NCBI RefSeq assembly: GCF_001187535.1
Contig: NZ_LFIO01000459.1
Location: 1 to 58,175, forward strand
Length of the DNA stretch: 58,175 nt
Reading direction: 5' to 3'
Origin: Rhizobium ecuadorense
GTDB lineage: Bacteria; Pseudomonadota; Alphaproteobacteria; Rhizobiales; Rhizobiaceae
Position numbers and translations under genes: made by a program. Of this stretch, positions 44,150 to 53,931 are shown in pieces. The notes under the pieces are model-generated. The model did no database searches. It was not told the DNA's origin and saw only the letters and a list, made by a program, of their open reading frames with translations. Positions within the stretch are counted from its first letter, which is position 1. Each line of letters begins with the position of its first letter.

Positions 44150-45631
44150 ATGAGCACATCCATCATACTTTTGTGCCTTGTGGTGATCGGCGCCGCCGCC
44201 TATCTGGTCGCGCGCAGCCGGGCCTCGGCTCTTGCCGGAGGCAAATCCTCCGCTCTGCATTCACGGCCGGCCTATTACGGCGCCTATGCGGCGATCTGGG
44301 CGGTTCTTCCCGCCCTCATCATCCTCTGCGTCTGGCTCTCGGTCAGCCCCGGCATCATCCAGTCCTCGGTTCGCAGCCACTTCCCTGACGAGGTCAAGGC
44401 TCAGCCCGCCGTCGAGCAGGATCTTGGTTATTCCATGGTGGCGACGCTTGCCCGCGGCCTGACGATGTTGACCGCGGATGAAACCGCAGCAGTCGGCACC
44501 GATCCGGCGGCTCTCCAGGCCAAGCTCAGCGAAAAGGGCGTGCCGCTTGCCGGCCAGCCGCTGCCTTACATGCTCGGCGCCGCCAAGACGCTCAACGCCA
44601 TGAGCACATCGAGCCGCCTCGCCATGACGGCGGTCGTCTTCATTCTCGCCGTTGCCGGCGCCTTCTATGCGCTGCGCGCCATCGCGCCCCGCTTCCGCGC
44701 CCGCAACCGGGTCGAGCGCGTCATGCTCTGGGGCCTGCTGCTCGCCTCGTCGATCGCCATCCTGACGACGATCGGCATCGTGCTCTCCATGCTGTCGGAA
44801 GCCGCCCGCTTCTTTGCCGCTGTTCCCGCCGCCGACTTCTTCTTCGGCACCGTCTGGGACCCGCGTTTTGCCGGCGCCGGCAGTTCGTCCTTCGGCCAGT
44901 TCGGCCTGATCCCGCTCTTGCTCGGCACGCTCTATATCGGCCTGGTCGCCATGCTGGTTGCCGTGCCGGTCGGCCTCTTTGCCGCCATCTACATGGCTGA
45001 ATACGCCTCGCCGAAGCTGCGCGGGATCGCCAAGCCGCTGCTCGAAGTGCTGGCCGGCATTCCCACGATCGTCTACGGCTTCTTCGCGCTCGTCACCGTC
45101 GGCCCGTTCCTGCGCGATTTCTCCGCTCAGATCAGCGGCCTGCTCTCCGGCAACTACACCAACTTCATCCAGGCGCAGAGCGTTCTGACCGCCGGCATCG
45201 TCATGGGCATCATGCTGATCCCCTACGTCTCCTCGCTGTCGGACGACATCATCACCGCCGTGCCGCGGGCACTGCGTGACGGTTCGCTCGGTCTCGGCGC
45301 CACCCGCTCCGAAACCATCAAGAAAGTGGTTCTGCCGGCCGCTCTTCCCGGCATCGTCGGCGCGCTGCTGATGACCGCCTCGCGCGCCATCGGCGAAACC
45401 ATGATCGTCGTGCTGGCCGCCGGTGTCGCCGCCCGCATCCAGATCAATCCTTTCGAGCCGATGACGACGGTGACCGTCAAGATCGTCAATCAGCTGACCG
45501 GCGACCTCGAGTTCACCTCGCCGCAGACGCTGGTTGCTTTCGCTCTTGGCATCACGCTGTTCTGCATCACGCTTTGCCTCAACATCTATGCGCTCTACAT
45601 CGTGCGCAAATACCGGGAGCAGTACGAATGA
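44150..45631 (+). CDS. pstC: phosphate ABC transporter permease PstC
   Basis: This 493-residue permease is longer than E. coli PstC (319) because of an N-terminal extension with extra helices and a periplasmic stretch (about residues 1-200), common in alphaproteobacteria. The permease core has YIGLVAMLVAVPVGLFAAIYMAEYA in parts and the EAA loop ALRDGSLGLGATRSETIKKVVLP. Its stop overlaps the pstA start by four bases. Confidence 0.95.
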   Translation: MSTSIILLCLVVIGAAAYLVARSRASALAGGKSSALHSRPAYYGAYAAIWAVLPALIILCVWLSVSPGIIQSSVRSHFPDEVKAQPAVEQDLGYSMVATLARGLTMLTADETAAVGTDPAALQAKLSEKGVPLAGQPLPYMLGAAKTLNAMSTSSRLAMTAVVFILAVAGAFYALRAIAPRFRARNRVERVMLWGLLLASSIAILTTIGIVLSMLSEAARFFAAVPAADFFFGTVWDPRFAGAGSSSFGQFGLIPLLLGTLYIGLVAMLVAVPVGLFAAIYMAEYASPKLRGIAKPLLEVLAGIPTIVYGFFALVTVGPFLRDFSAQISGLLSGNYTNFIQAQSVLTAGIVMGIMLIPYVSSLSDDIITAVPRALRDGSLGLGATRSETIKKVVLPAALPGIVGALLMTASRAIGETMIVVLAAGVAARIQINPFEPMTTVTVKIVNQLTGDLEFTSPQTLVAFALGITLFCITLCLNIYALYIVRKYREQYE

Positions 45632-46950
45632 CGGATATTGTTTCTCCCACATCAGGCGTCACCGTCTCCAAGGCGCCAGCGCGCCGCGATATCGGCATCA
45701 AGCGCCGCTACGCCGCCGAACGCCGGTTCCAGGCCTATGGCATCGCCGCCATCACCTTCGGTCTCGTCTTCCTGTTCATCCTGCTGTGGACGGTGATCGG
45801 CAAAGGCTACACCGCCTTCCAGCAGACGGCGATCACCCTGCCGATCGAATTCACCGAGAAGACGATCGACCCCAGCAATAAGCGTGCGACCGACCCTTCG
45901 GTGCTGATTGCCGCCAATTATCCGGTTCTGCTGCGCGACGCGATCGTCAAGCAGCTGAATATCAACGCCTCGAGCAAGCCTGACGTGCGCGATGCAGCCG
46001 CCATGCTCTCCAAGGGCGCGCCGATCCAGCTGCGCGACATGGTCGTCGCCGACCCGACGATCATCGGCAAGACGGTCAATGTCACCGTGCTCGCCGACGC
46101 CAATGTCGACAGCGCCAACAAGGGCCAGATCGACCTTTCGGTCGATGAGAAGAACCGCAAGGTCAACGACAAGCAGGTTGGCTGGATGAACGAGCTGAAG
46201 GCGAGCGGCGCTCTGCACAAGCAGTTCAACACCGGCCTCTTCGTCAACGGCAATTCCAGCCGTCCTGAGGCTGCAGGCCTTGGCGTCGCCCTCATCGGCT
46301 CGCTCTACCTGATGCTGATCGTGCTGGCGCTCGCTCTGCCGATCGGCGTTGCCGCCTCGATCTATCTCGAGGAGTTTGCCCCGAAGAACCGGCTGACCGA
46401 CCTGATCGAGGTCAATATCAACAACCTCGCCGCCGTCCCTTCGATCGTCTATGGCCTGCTCGGCCTATCCGTCTTCATCAACTTCGTCGGCCTACCGCGT
46501 TCGGCTTCGCTGGTCGGCGGCCTGGTGCTGACGCTGATGACCCTGCCGACGATCATCATCGCCACCCGTGCGGCGCTCCGCGCTGTGCCGCCGTCGATCC
46601 GCGCCGCAGCGCTCGGCCTCGGCGCTTCGAAGATGCAGATGGTGTTCCACCATGTTCTGCCGCTCGCCATGCCCGGCATCTTGACCGGCACGATCATCGG
46701 CCTGGCGCACGCGCTCGGCGAAACCGCGCCGCTGCTCCTGATCGGCATGGTCGCCTTCGTCGCCAACGCGCCGACGACACCGCTCGATCCCTCGACGGCC
46801 CTGCCGGTGCAGGTCTATATGTGGGCCAACGAGGCCGAACGGGCCTTCGTCGAGCGTACTTCGGGTGCCATCATCGTCCTGCTCCTGTTCCTGATCGTCA
46901 TGAACATGGGCGCCATCCTCTTGCGTCGTCGCTTCGAGCGCCGCTGGTAA
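45628..46950 (+). CDS. pstA: phosphate ABC transporter permease PstA
   Basis: This 440-residue permease has an N-terminal DUF3333-type extension (about residues 20-205) before the core with LPIGVAASIYLEEFAPKN and the EAA loop IRAAALGLGASKMQMVFHHVLP. The ATG at 45628 shares ATGA with pstC; a longer frame from 45574 is out of context. It pairs with PstC to form the channel, and PstB follows after 15 bases. Confidence 0.95.
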   Translation: MTDIVSPTSGVTVSKAPARRDIGIKRRYAAERRFQAYGIAAITFGLVFLFILLWTVIGKGYTAFQQTAITLPIEFTEKTIDPSNKRATDPSVLIAANYPVLLRDAIVKQLNINASSKPDVRDAAAMLSKGAPIQLRDMVVADPTIIGKTVNVTVLADANVDSANKGQIDLSVDEKNRKVNDKQVGWMNELKASGALHKQFNTGLFVNGNSSRPEAAGLGVALIGSLYLMLIVLALALPIGVAASIYLEEFAPKNRLTDLIEVNINNLAAVPSIVYGLLGLSVFINFVGLPRSASLVGGLVLTLMTLPTIIIATRAALRAVPPSIRAAALGLGASKMQMVFHHVLPLAMPGILTGTIIGLAHALGETAPLLLIGMVAFVANAPTTPLDPSTALPVQVYMWANEAERAFVERTSGAIIVLLLFLIVMNMGAILLRRRFERRW

Positions 46951-46965
46951 ACGGAGTTACAGATC

Positions 46966-47781
46966 ATGAACATGTTGACGGAAGCTGCAGTTGAAAAGGC
47001 GCTGGATCAGAAGATGAGCAACGTCCCGTATAAGATGATCGGCCAGGATGTCTCGGTTTACTACGGCGAGAAGCGCGCGCTTTTCGATGTGAACCTGAAC
47101 ATCCGCGAAAACACCGTAACCGCGCTGATCGGCCCGTCCGGCTGCGGCAAGTCGACCTTTCTGCGGAGCCTGAACCGCATGAACGACACGATCGACGGTT
47201 GCCGCGTCGCCGGCAAGATCACGCTGGACGGCGACGATATCTATGATCCCGATATCGACGTCGTCGAACTGCGCGCCCGCGTCGGCATGGTCTTCCAGAA
47301 GCCGAACCCGTTCCCGAAGACGATCTACGAAAACGTCTCCTACGGCCCGCGCATCCATGGCCTTGCCAAGTCGAAGGCCGATCTCGACCAGATCGTCGAG
47401 ACCAGCCTGCAGCGCGCCGGCCTCTGGAACGAGGTCAAGGACCGCGTGCATGAATCCGGCACCGGCCTCTCCGGCGGCCAGCAGCAGCGCCTCTGCATCG
47501 CCCGCGCCGTCGCCGTCAGCCCCGAAGTCATCCTGATGGACGAGCCCTGCTCGGCGCTCGACCCGATCGCCACCGCCAAGGTCGAGGAGCTGATCCACGA
47601 ACTGCGCGAGAACTACACGATCGTCATCGTCACCCACTCCATGCAGCAGGCCGCGCGCGTTTCGCAGCGCACCGCCATGTTCCACCTCGGCAATCTGGTC
47701 GAGGAGAACGACACCGACAAGATGTTCACCAATCCCGACGATCCGCGCACCCAGGACTACATCATGGGTCGCTTCGGCTGA
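46966..47781 (+). CDS. pstB: phosphate ABC transporter ATP-binding protein
   Basis: This 271-residue ABC ATPase drives phosphate import. Walker [10 protein letters not shown], the Q-loop [16 protein letters not shown] typical of PstB, signature [14 protein letters not shown], Walker [13 protein letters not shown] and switch [10 protein letters not shown] are all present. Length and order match the family. The N-terminal 20 residues before [11 protein letters not shown] are slightly longer than in E. coli. Confidence 0.97.
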   Translation: MNMLTEAAVEKALDQKMSNVPYKMIGQDVSVYYGEKRALFDVNLNIRENTVTALIGPSGCGKSTFLRSLNRMNDTIDGCRVAGKITLDGDDIYDPDIDVVELRARVGMVFQKPNPFPKTIYENVSYGPRIHGLAKSKADLDQIVETSLQRAGLWNEVKDRVHESGTGLSGGQQQRLCIARAVAVSPEVILMDEPCSALDPIATAKVEELIHELRENYTIVIVTHSMQQAARVSQRTAMFHLGNLVEENDTDKMFTNPDDPRTQDYIMGRFG

Positions 47782-47825
47782 TTTTGGCGTCACCAAGCCT
47801 TCCCGTTATTCGAGGATAAAGCCCC

Positions 47826-48539
47826 ATGGCATCGACACATATTTATTCTGCCTATGATGATGATCTGAAGTTCCTGTCCAGGCGGATTTCCGAAATGGGC
47901 GGCCTGGCCGAGCAGATGGTCGCCGAATCCGTCCGGGCGCTAGTCAACGGCGATACGGCGCTCGCCCAGAAGGTCATCTCCGACGACGTGATCCTCGATC
48001 ACGCCGAGCGCGAAATCGGCGACAAGGCGATCGTCACCATCGCCCGCCGTCAGCCGATGGCCGCCGACCTGCGCGAAATCATGGGTTCGATCCGCATCGC
48101 CGCCGATCTCGAACGCGTCGGCGACCTCGGCAAGAACACCGCCAAGCGCGTCATCGCCGTGCAGAGCACCGGCGTTCCCCGCAAGCTCGCCCGCGGCCTC
48201 GAGCATCTCTCCGAGCTGGCGCTCGTCCAGCTCAAGGAAGTGCTCGACGTCTACACGACACGCGCCGCCGACAAGGCGAGTGCGATCCGCGAGCGCGACA
48301 ACGAGATCGACGCGATGTACACCTCGCTGTTCCGCGAGCTCTTGACCTACATGATGGAAGATCCGCGCAACATCACCAGCTGCACGCATCTTCTCTTCTG
48401 CGCCAAGAACATCGAGCGCATCGGCGACCACGCCACCAACATTGCCGAGACAATCTATTACATGGCGACCGGCGCCCAGCCGGAAGGTGACCGTCCGAAG
48501 GACGACAGCGCCAACACCGTCGGCGCGGTCACGGAATAA
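47826..48539 (+). CDS. phoU: phosphate signalling regulator PhoU
   Basis: This 237-residue all-helical protein has two PhoU repeats. The metal-binding signature of each is visible: MAADLREIMGSIRIAADLERVGDLGKN (in parts, about residues 77-103) and the second LLFCAKNIERIGDHATNIAE. PhoU links PstSCAB to PhoR and turns the regulon off when phosphate is plentiful. It follows pstB by 44 bases and precedes phoB. Confidence 0.96.
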   Translation: MASTHIYSAYDDDLKFLSRRISEMGGLAEQMVAESVRALVNGDTALAQKVISDDVILDHAEREIGDKAIVTIARRQPMAADLREIMGSIRIAADLERVGDLGKNTAKRVIAVQSTGVPRKLARGLEHLSELALVQLKEVLDVYTTRAADKASAIRERDNEIDAMYTSLFRELLTYMMEDPRNITSCTHLLFCAKNIERIGDHATNIAETIYYMATGAQPEGDRPKDDSANTVGAVTE

Positions 48540-48676
48540 CCGCCTAAACCAGACGATTGCGTGCGCGCCCATGTGGGGCGCGCAAAGAGGTCGCAGCCGA
48601 TTTTTGTGAATTTGCGCAGGATGCATTGCTTAAATCACCCCCGGTTTAAGGATCATGCGCGAGGAGACCGACACGC

Positions 48677-49360
48677 ATGATCCCGAGAGTTGCAGTTGTT
48701 GAAGACGAGGAAGCCCTGAGCGTGCTTCTCCGCTACAATCTCGAAGCTGAGGGCTTCGAGGTCGATACCATTCTTCGTGGCGACGAGGCCGAAATCAGGC
48801 TTCAGGAGCGCACGCCCGACCTTCTGATCCTCGACTGGATGCTGCCCGGCGTCTCCGGCATCGAGCTTTGCCGGCGCCTGCGCATGCGGCCGGAAACCGA
48901 GCGCCTGCCGATCATCATGCTGACGGCGCGCGGCGAAGAGAGCGAACGTGTCCGCGGGCTGTCGACGGGGGCCGACGATTACGTCGTCAAGCCCTTCTCG
49001 ACCCCCGAGCTCGTTGCCCGCGTCAAGGCGATGCTGCGCCGCGCCCGCCCCGAGGTGCTGTCGACCGTGCTGAAATGCGGCGATATCGAACTCGACCGCG
49101 AAACCCACCGCGTCCACCGCAAGAGCCGCGAAGTCCGCCTCGGCCCGACCGAATTCCGCCTGCTGGAATTCCTGATGTCGTCGCCCGGCCGGGTCTTCTC
49201 CCGCTCGCAGCTCTTGGACGGCGTCTGGGGCCACGACATCTATGTCGACGAACGCACCGTCGACGTCCATGTCGGCCGCCTGCGCAAGGCGCTGAACTTC
49301 TCCAACATGCAAGACGTCATCCGTACCGTCCGCGGCGCCGGCTATTCGATGGAAGCCTGA
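48677..49360 (+). CDS. phoB: phosphate regulon response regulator PhoB
   Basis: This 227-residue OmpR/PhoB-type regulator has an acidic pocket of Glu9/Asp10, the phospho-acceptor Asp53 in LLILDWMLPG, Thr in MLTARGEE and Lys in DDYVVKPFS. The C-terminal winged helix includes LGPTEFRLLEFLM, VFSRSQLLDGVWG and ERTVDVHVGRLRKAL. It binds PHO boxes such as the one at 42842. It is separated from phoU by 137 bases, so an internal promoter is possible. Confidence 0.97.
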   Translation: MIPRVAVVEDEEALSVLLRYNLEAEGFEVDTILRGDEAEIRLQERTPDLLILDWMLPGVSGIELCRRLRMRPETERLPIIMLTARGEESERVRGLSTGADDYVVKPFSTPELVARVKAMLRRARPEVLSTVLKCGDIELDRETHRVHRKSREVRLGPTEFRLLEFLMSSPGRVFSRSQLLDGVWGHDIYVDERTVDVHVGRLRKALNFSNMQDVIRTVRGAGYSMEA

Positions 49361-49389
49361 GGGGTATCTGACAAAGTCGAGCAAGCTCC

Positions 49390-49561
49390 GCCCCTCACCC
49401 TAACCGACCGGGGTCGAGCCACGCGTCTCGACCCGTCCTTCGGACCCCCGTAAACGGGGCGAGGGGACGTGCCTCTGCGAGAGGTGGGTGAGGGCCGAGA
49501 GGTTGCGGCATATCCCCTTCGCCCCGCGCGCGGGGAGAAGGTGCCGGCAGGCGGAGGGGCA
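49390..49561. repeat. RIME1-type element, insert-containing variant
   Basis: The arms match RIME1, but the left half carries an inserted segment with CGTCTCGACCCGTCCTTCGG, and the right end lacks three bases (GGCGGAGGGGC). The insert partly matches the one in the copy at 19946. It lies between phoB and the gcrA terminator. Confidence 0.8.
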
Positions 49562-49582
49562 GCCACACCCAACGCACTCACA

Positions 49583-49609
49583 AAAAAACGGGCCTTGCAG
49601 CCCGTTTTT
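49583..49609 (-). terminator. intrinsic terminator of gcrA
   Basis: On the minus strand, ACGGGC and GCCCGT pair around a six-base loop and are followed by seven T. It lies 25 bases past the gcrA stop. The opposite strand also ends in five T, so it can serve phoB as well. Confidence 0.88.
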
Positions 49610-49633
49610 GCATCTCGATAATGCCTTACCCGC

Positions 49634-50167
49634 TCAGCTTGCCCGCGCCGCTGCCCGGCGGCGTTCGTTGATCGGCTGGTAGGCGAGTTTCTGGTGATAG
49701 CTGCAATAGGGCGAATTGTCCGGGGACTCGCAGCCGCAGAAGTGGAAGTCGTCCTTCAGCGGATCGCCGACCGGCCACTTGCAGGTGCGTTCGGTCAGTT
49801 CCGTCAGGCCGAGGCGGCGCGAGATCGGCACGACCACGTTGCCCCTCGGCACGTATTCCATTTCCTCGACCGTTTCGATCTCGATCTCTTCCTTCAGCAT
49901 CGTCGCGCCCTGCTGGCGGGTGACGGTGCGGGTAGCGATCCGCGAGGCGTAGTTCGGCGCGCGCGGCGCAGATGTATTGCGTTTCGGCGTCCGCGCCGTG
50001 GCGGCCGTGCCGCCGGCCTTGGCGCGGCCGGGAAGGCTCAGCCTGTGTACCTTGCCGATCACAGCGTTTCTGCTGACACCGCCAAGTTGTGCCGCGATCT
50101 GGCTGGCGCTCAGTCCTTCGGCCCAAAGCTTCTTGAGTTTCTCGACCCGCTCGTCTGTCCAGTTCAT
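49634..50167 (-). CDS. gcrA: GcrA cell-cycle regulator
   Basis: This 177-residue GcrA-family protein has an N-terminal DNA-binding domain (MNWTDERVEKLKKLWAEGLS then IAAQLGGVSRNAVIGKVHRL, residues 1-43). A basic linker and a C-terminal sigma-70-interacting region with CKWPVGDP and the cysteines FCGCESPDNSPYCSYH follow. In Caulobacter, GcrA activates promoters carrying methylated GANTC sites. The intergenic region upstream of this gene has four GANTC in 37 bases. It is divergent from argD. Confidence 0.95.
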   Translation of the reverse strand: MNWTDERVEKLKKLWAEGLSASQIAAQLGGVSRNAVIGKVHRLSLPGRAKAGGTAATARTPKRNTSAPRAPNYASRIATRTVTRQQGATMLKEEIEIETVEEMEYVPRGNVVVPISRRLGLTELTERTCKWPVGDPLKDDFHFCGCESPDNSPYCSYHQKLAYQPINERRRAAARAS

Positions 50168-50313
50168 GCCCTGTCTCCACCTTTCGCGTTGGTGATGGCA
50201 GAATCCCTCACCGTTGTCCCGGAAGCCTCCGAAACAAGAAACGCCTGATCAATTTTGGTGACTAGTTCCGCCGCATGCAGTCTAGTAATTGAACTTTAAC
50301 CTAGTGTGAGCCT

Positions 50314-50350
50314 GACTCCGTGACAAGAGTCGCATGAATCCGGATGAATC
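50314..50350. promoter_or_regulatory. cluster of four GANTC (CcrM) sites between gcrA and argD
   Basis: GACTC at 50314, GAGTC at 50327, GAATC at 50336 and GAATC at 50346 lie at 13, 9 and 10 base intervals. They are about 150-180 bases upstream of gcrA and 240 of argD. GcrA and the CcrM methylase act through such sites, so cell-cycle control of one or both genes is plausible. Confidence 0.65.
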
Positions 50351-50466
50351 GAATTCGGAGTTTTCCCCAACTTGCTGCCCCGGCGTGGCATTTCTGCAAT
50401 ATTGCCTGTTGAAGGTCGAAAACACCGCTGTACAACCTTGCTGCATGCGCTAAGGGCGCAGTTTTG

Positions 50467-50525
50467 TTGACATTGCAGCGCGAAAAGGAAATAGTACCGC
50501 TGGCCGCCGCAAGGCGGCATTTTTG
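50467..50525 (+). promoter_or_regulatory. argD promoter candidate with leader hairpin and T run
   Basis: TTGACA at 50467 is 17 bases from AATAGT at 50490. Just after the expected start, GCCGCC and GGCGGC pair around a GCAA tetraloop (50503-50518), followed by ATTTTTGATTTTT. The hairpin could end upstream transcription or fold at the 5' end of the argD message. Confidence 0.5.
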
Positions 50526-50592
50526 ATTTTTCGGGCCTGGTTTTCTTAGCCGGAGTCCGTTGCTAGACAACGCTGATCGGGAGACCCGCGCC

Positions 50593-51792
50593 ATGGCCGA
50601 AGCCGCGCCGCTTTATGACACCTATTCTCGTGCCCCGCTGCGGTTCGAGCGAGGCGAGGGCGTATGGCTGATCACCGAAGGCGGCGAGCGTTATCTCGAT
50701 TTCGGCGCCGGCGTCGCCGTTACCTCGGTCGGACACAGCAACCCGCATGTGGTCGGCGCCTTGAAGGAGCAGGCCGACAAGGTCTGGCACCTCTCCAACA
50801 TCTATGAAATCCCCGGCCAGGAGCGCCTGGCCAAGCGGCTGACGGACGCGACCTTCGCCGACAAGGTGTTCTTCACCAATTCCGGCGCCGAGGCGCTCGA
50901 ATGCGCGATCAAGACGGCGCGTCGCTACCAGTTTTCCAAGGGCCATCCCGAGCGCTTCCATATCATCACCTTCGAAGGCGCCTTCCATGGGCGCACGCTC
51001 GCGACCATCGCCGCCGGCGGCCAGGAGAAATATCTCGAAGGTTTCGGCCCCAAGGCGCCGGGCTTCGATCAGGTGGCTTTCGGCGATATCGAAGCGGTCC
51101 GCGCCGCCATCACCGATGCGACGGCGGCCATCCTCATCGAGCCGGTGCAGGGCGAGGGCGGTGTGCGCCCCGCCACCCCCGAATTCATGAGGGCGCTGCG
51201 CCAGATCTGCGACGAAAACGGCCTGCTGCTGATCCTCGACGAGGTCCAGACCGGCGTCGGCCGCACCGGCAAGCTCTTTGCCCATGAGTGGTCGGGCGTC
51301 ACCCCCGACATCATGGCGGTCGCCAAGGGCATCGGCGGCGGTTTCCCGCTCGGCGCCTGCCTGGCCACGTCAGAGGCCGCCTCCGGCATGCAGGCCGGCA
51401 CGCACGGCTCGACCTATGGCGGCAATCCGCTCGCCATGGCCGTCGGCGGCGCCGTGCTCGACATCATCCTCGCCGATGGCTTCCTCCAGCAGGTGCGCGA
51501 CGTCGCCCTCGTCTTCCGCCAGGGCCTCGCCTCGCTGAAGGATCGTTATCCCGATGTGATCGAGGATATCCGAGGCGAGGGGCTGCTGCTCGGCGTCAAG
51601 GCTGCTATTCCCTCGGCTGAACTGCTGCAGGCGATCCGCGCCGCACATCTGCTCGGCGTTCCCGCCGGCGACAACGTCATCCGCCTTCTCCCGCCGCTCG
51701 TCGTCACCGCCGAGGAAGCCCGCGAGGGCCTTGCCCGCATCGAGCGCGCCGCCGAGAGCATCCGCGCCTCCAAGGTCAAGAAGACGGCTTGA
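50593..51792 (+). CDS. argD: acetylornithine aminotransferase
   Basis: This 399-residue class-III PLP transaminase converts N-acetylglutamate semialdehyde to N-acetylornithine in arginine synthesis. It has [17 protein letters not shown] (cofactor phosphate site), [25 protein letters not shown] with the PLP Asp, and [15 protein letters not shown] with the Schiff-base Lys. The ATG at 50593 follows GGGAG. argF follows after 36 bases, consistent with an arg operon. Confidence 0.94.
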   Translation: MAEAAPLYDTYSRAPLRFERGEGVWLITEGGERYLDFGAGVAVTSVGHSNPHVVGALKEQADKVWHLSNIYEIPGQERLAKRLTDATFADKVFFTNSGAEALECAIKTARRYQFSKGHPERFHIITFEGAFHGRTLATIAAGGQEKYLEGFGPKAPGFDQVAFGDIEAVRAAITDATAAILIEPVQGEGGVRPATPEFMRALRQICDENGLLLILDEVQTGVGRTGKLFAHEWSGVTPDIMAVAKGIGGGFPLGACLATSEAASGMQAGTHGSTYGGNPLAMAVGGAVLDIILADGFLQQVRDVALVFRQGLASLKDRYPDVIEDIRGEGLLLGVKAAIPSAELLQAIRAAHLLGVPAGDNVIRLLPPLVVTAEEAREGLARIERAAESIRASKVKKTA

Positions 51793-51828
51793 AAGGATTG
51801 TGCCTGCGGGCGCACGACAGGTAAGAAC

Positions 51829-52743
51829 ATGGCTCCTAAACATTTCCTCGATCTTTCGGCCGTCACCTCAGCCGACCTCAGAACCATCATGAACGATGCG
51901 CTCGCCCGCAAGCAGGCCTTTAAGGCCGGCAAGGGCGACAAGCCGCTCGCCGGCAAGATGCTGGCGATGATCTTCGAGAAGCCGTCGACCCGCACCCGCG
52001 TCTCCTTCGATGTCGGCATGCGCCAGCTCGGCGGCGAAACATTGTTCCTGTCCGGCACCGAGATGCAGCTCGGCCGCGCCGAGACGATCGGCGACACCGC
52101 CAAGGTGCTGTCGCGTTATGTCGATGCGATCATGATCCGAACCACAGAACATTCCAGGCTCAAGGAGCTTGCCGAGCATGCGACGGTGCCGGTGATCAAT
52201 GCGCTGACGGATGATACCCATCCCTGCCAGATCATGGCCGACATCATGACCTTCGAAGAGCATCGCGGCCCGATCAAGGGCAAGACCATCGCCTGGACCG
52301 GCGACGGCAACAATGTGCTACATTCGCTGGTCGAGGGTGCTGCGCGTTTCGGCTATCGCATGAACATGGCCGTACCCCTTGGTTCGGAGCCCAAGGATCA
52401 CTATCTGAACTGGGCCCGCAATGAGGGCGCCGAAATCATGCTCTGCCATGATGCCGACCGAGCGGTCGAAGGCGTCGATTGCGTGGTGACCGATACCTGG
52501 GTCTCCATGAATCAGGAACATCGGGCCCGGGGTCACAACGTCTTCCAGCCTTACCAGGTCAACGCGGCCTTGATGGCGAAGGCCGGCAGCGATGCATTGT
52601 TCATGCATTGCCTGCCCGCGCATCGCGGCGAGGAAGTGACGGACGAGGTGATCGACGGCCCGCAATCCGTGGTCTTCGATGAGGCGGAAAACCGTCTTCA
52701 TGCGCAGAAGTCGATTCTTGCTTGGTGCCTGGGCGCGATCTGA
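51829..52743 (+). CDS. argF: ornithine carbamoyltransferase
   Basis: This 304-residue OTCase makes citrulline from ornithine and carbamoyl phosphate. Carbamoyl-phosphate binding motif [11 protein letters not shown], the [11 protein letters not shown] loop, DTWVSMNQE (ornithine side) and the catalytic-Cys loop [13 protein letters not shown] are present. It is co-directional with argD and translated from a start preceded by GGTAAG. Confidence 0.95.
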   Translation: MAPKHFLDLSAVTSADLRTIMNDALARKQAFKAGKGDKPLAGKMLAMIFEKPSTRTRVSFDVGMRQLGGETLFLSGTEMQLGRAETIGDTAKVLSRYVDAIMIRTTEHSRLKELAEHATVPVINALTDDTHPCQIMADIMTFEEHRGPIKGKTIAWTGDGNNVLHSLVEGAARFGYRMNMAVPLGSEPKDHYLNWARNEGAEIMLCHDADRAVEGVDCVVTDTWVSMNQEHRARGHNVFQPYQVNAALMAKAGSDALFMHCLPAHRGEEVTDEVIDGPQSVVFDEAENRLHAQKSILAWCLGAI

Positions 52744-52831
52744 ACCATAATCGGACGCCGCGTGTGAAAAACGCGCGGCCGCGCGAGCGAAGGGCACACT
52801 GTCCTTTCGCTTGAAAACTAGGAGTGAATCC

Positions 52832-53824
52832 ATGGCAGAAGCTGCAGCCGCCCTCGGCCAGTTCGATTTCGCCGGCGATGACCATGTCGTCCCCTTTCAG
52901 GTGGAGGGTCTGGATGTGCGCGGCCGCGCCGTCCAGCTCGGCCCGATGCTCGATGCGATCCTCGAGCGCCATCATTACCCCGCCCCCGTCGCCCGGCTGC
53001 TTGCCGAAGTCGTGGTGCTGACGGTGCTGCTCGGCACATCGCTGAAGTTCGACGGCAAGTTTACGGTGCAGACCAAGGGCGATGGCCCGGTCGATCTTCT
53101 CGTCGCCGATTTCTCGACGCCGGAAAATGTCCGCGCCTATGCCCGTTTCGATCAGGCGCTGCTCAACAAGGCCGTTGAAGCTGGCGAAACCGAGCCGGAG
53201 CAGTTGCTCGGCCGTGGCGTGCTCGCCTTCACCATCGACCAGGGCAAGTTCGGCCAGCCCTATCAGGGCATCGTCGCGCTCGACGGCACCTCGCTGGAGG
53301 AGATCGCCGGCGTCTATTTCCGCCAGTCGGAGCAGATCCCGACGCGCGTGCGCCTGGCCGCGGCCGAACTCCTCGATCGCGACGAGGCGGGCAAGCCGCG
53401 CCATCGCTGGCGGGCCGGCGGCCTTGTCGCCCAGTTCCTGCCTGAGGCGCCCGAGCGCATGCGCCAGCCCGATCTGCATGGAGGCGACGGCGACACCGGC
53501 AGCCGCCCGCATGGCGAGGACGACTCCTGGACCGAAGCCCGTTCGTTGGTCGAAACCATAGATGCCGACGAGTTGACCGACCCCCAGGTCGGCACCGAGC
53601 GGCTGCTGTTCCGCCTGTTCCACGAGCGCGGTGTTCGCGTCTACGAACCGCGCGCGGTCTTCGACCGCTGCAGCTGTTCGCGCGACAAGATCAAGGGCGT
53701 GCTGAAAGGCTTCACCGCCGAGGAGATCGAGGCCAGCCAGGAAAATGGCGAGATCGCCGTCACCTGCGAATTCTGCTCGACCACCTACCGCTTCGAGCCG
53801 GCGGAACTTCAGCCGGCGGAATAA
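52832..53824 (+). CDS. hslO: redox-activated chaperonin Hsp33
   Basis: This 330-residue cytoplasmic holdase is activated by oxidation. The C-terminal zinc switch has the CxC...CxxC pattern: RCSCSRDK and TCEFCSTTY. The N-terminal substrate-binding domain includes a conserved linker (KGDGPVDLLVADF) and the region YQGIVALDG. AGGAG precedes the ATG at 52832. It follows argF by 88 bases, an arrangement I recall from other rhizobia. It is slightly longer than E. coli Hsp33 (292). Confidence 0.95.
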   Translation: MAEAAAALGQFDFAGDDHVVPFQVEGLDVRGRAVQLGPMLDAILERHHYPAPVARLLAEVVVLTVLLGTSLKFDGKFTVQTKGDGPVDLLVADFSTPENVRAYARFDQALLNKAVEAGETEPEQLLGRGVLAFTIDQGKFGQPYQGIVALDGTSLEEIAGVYFRQSEQIPTRVRLAAAELLDRDEAGKPRHRWRAGGLVAQFLPEAPERMRQPDLHGGDGDTGSRPHGEDDSWTEARSLVETIDADELTDPQVGTERLLFRLFHERGVRVYEPRAVFDRCSCSRDKIKGVLKGFTAEEIEASQENGEIAVTCEFCSTTYRFEPAELQPAE

Positions 53825-53931
53825 CATTAGTCGCGCGTAGCGCGAAAAAGATGCGCATGCAGCGGCACAGTGGCTCGGCTTTTGGTAGTCACTGTGCCCT
53901 ATTATCGCAGCTGGTTCGGGGCGGGACGTCA

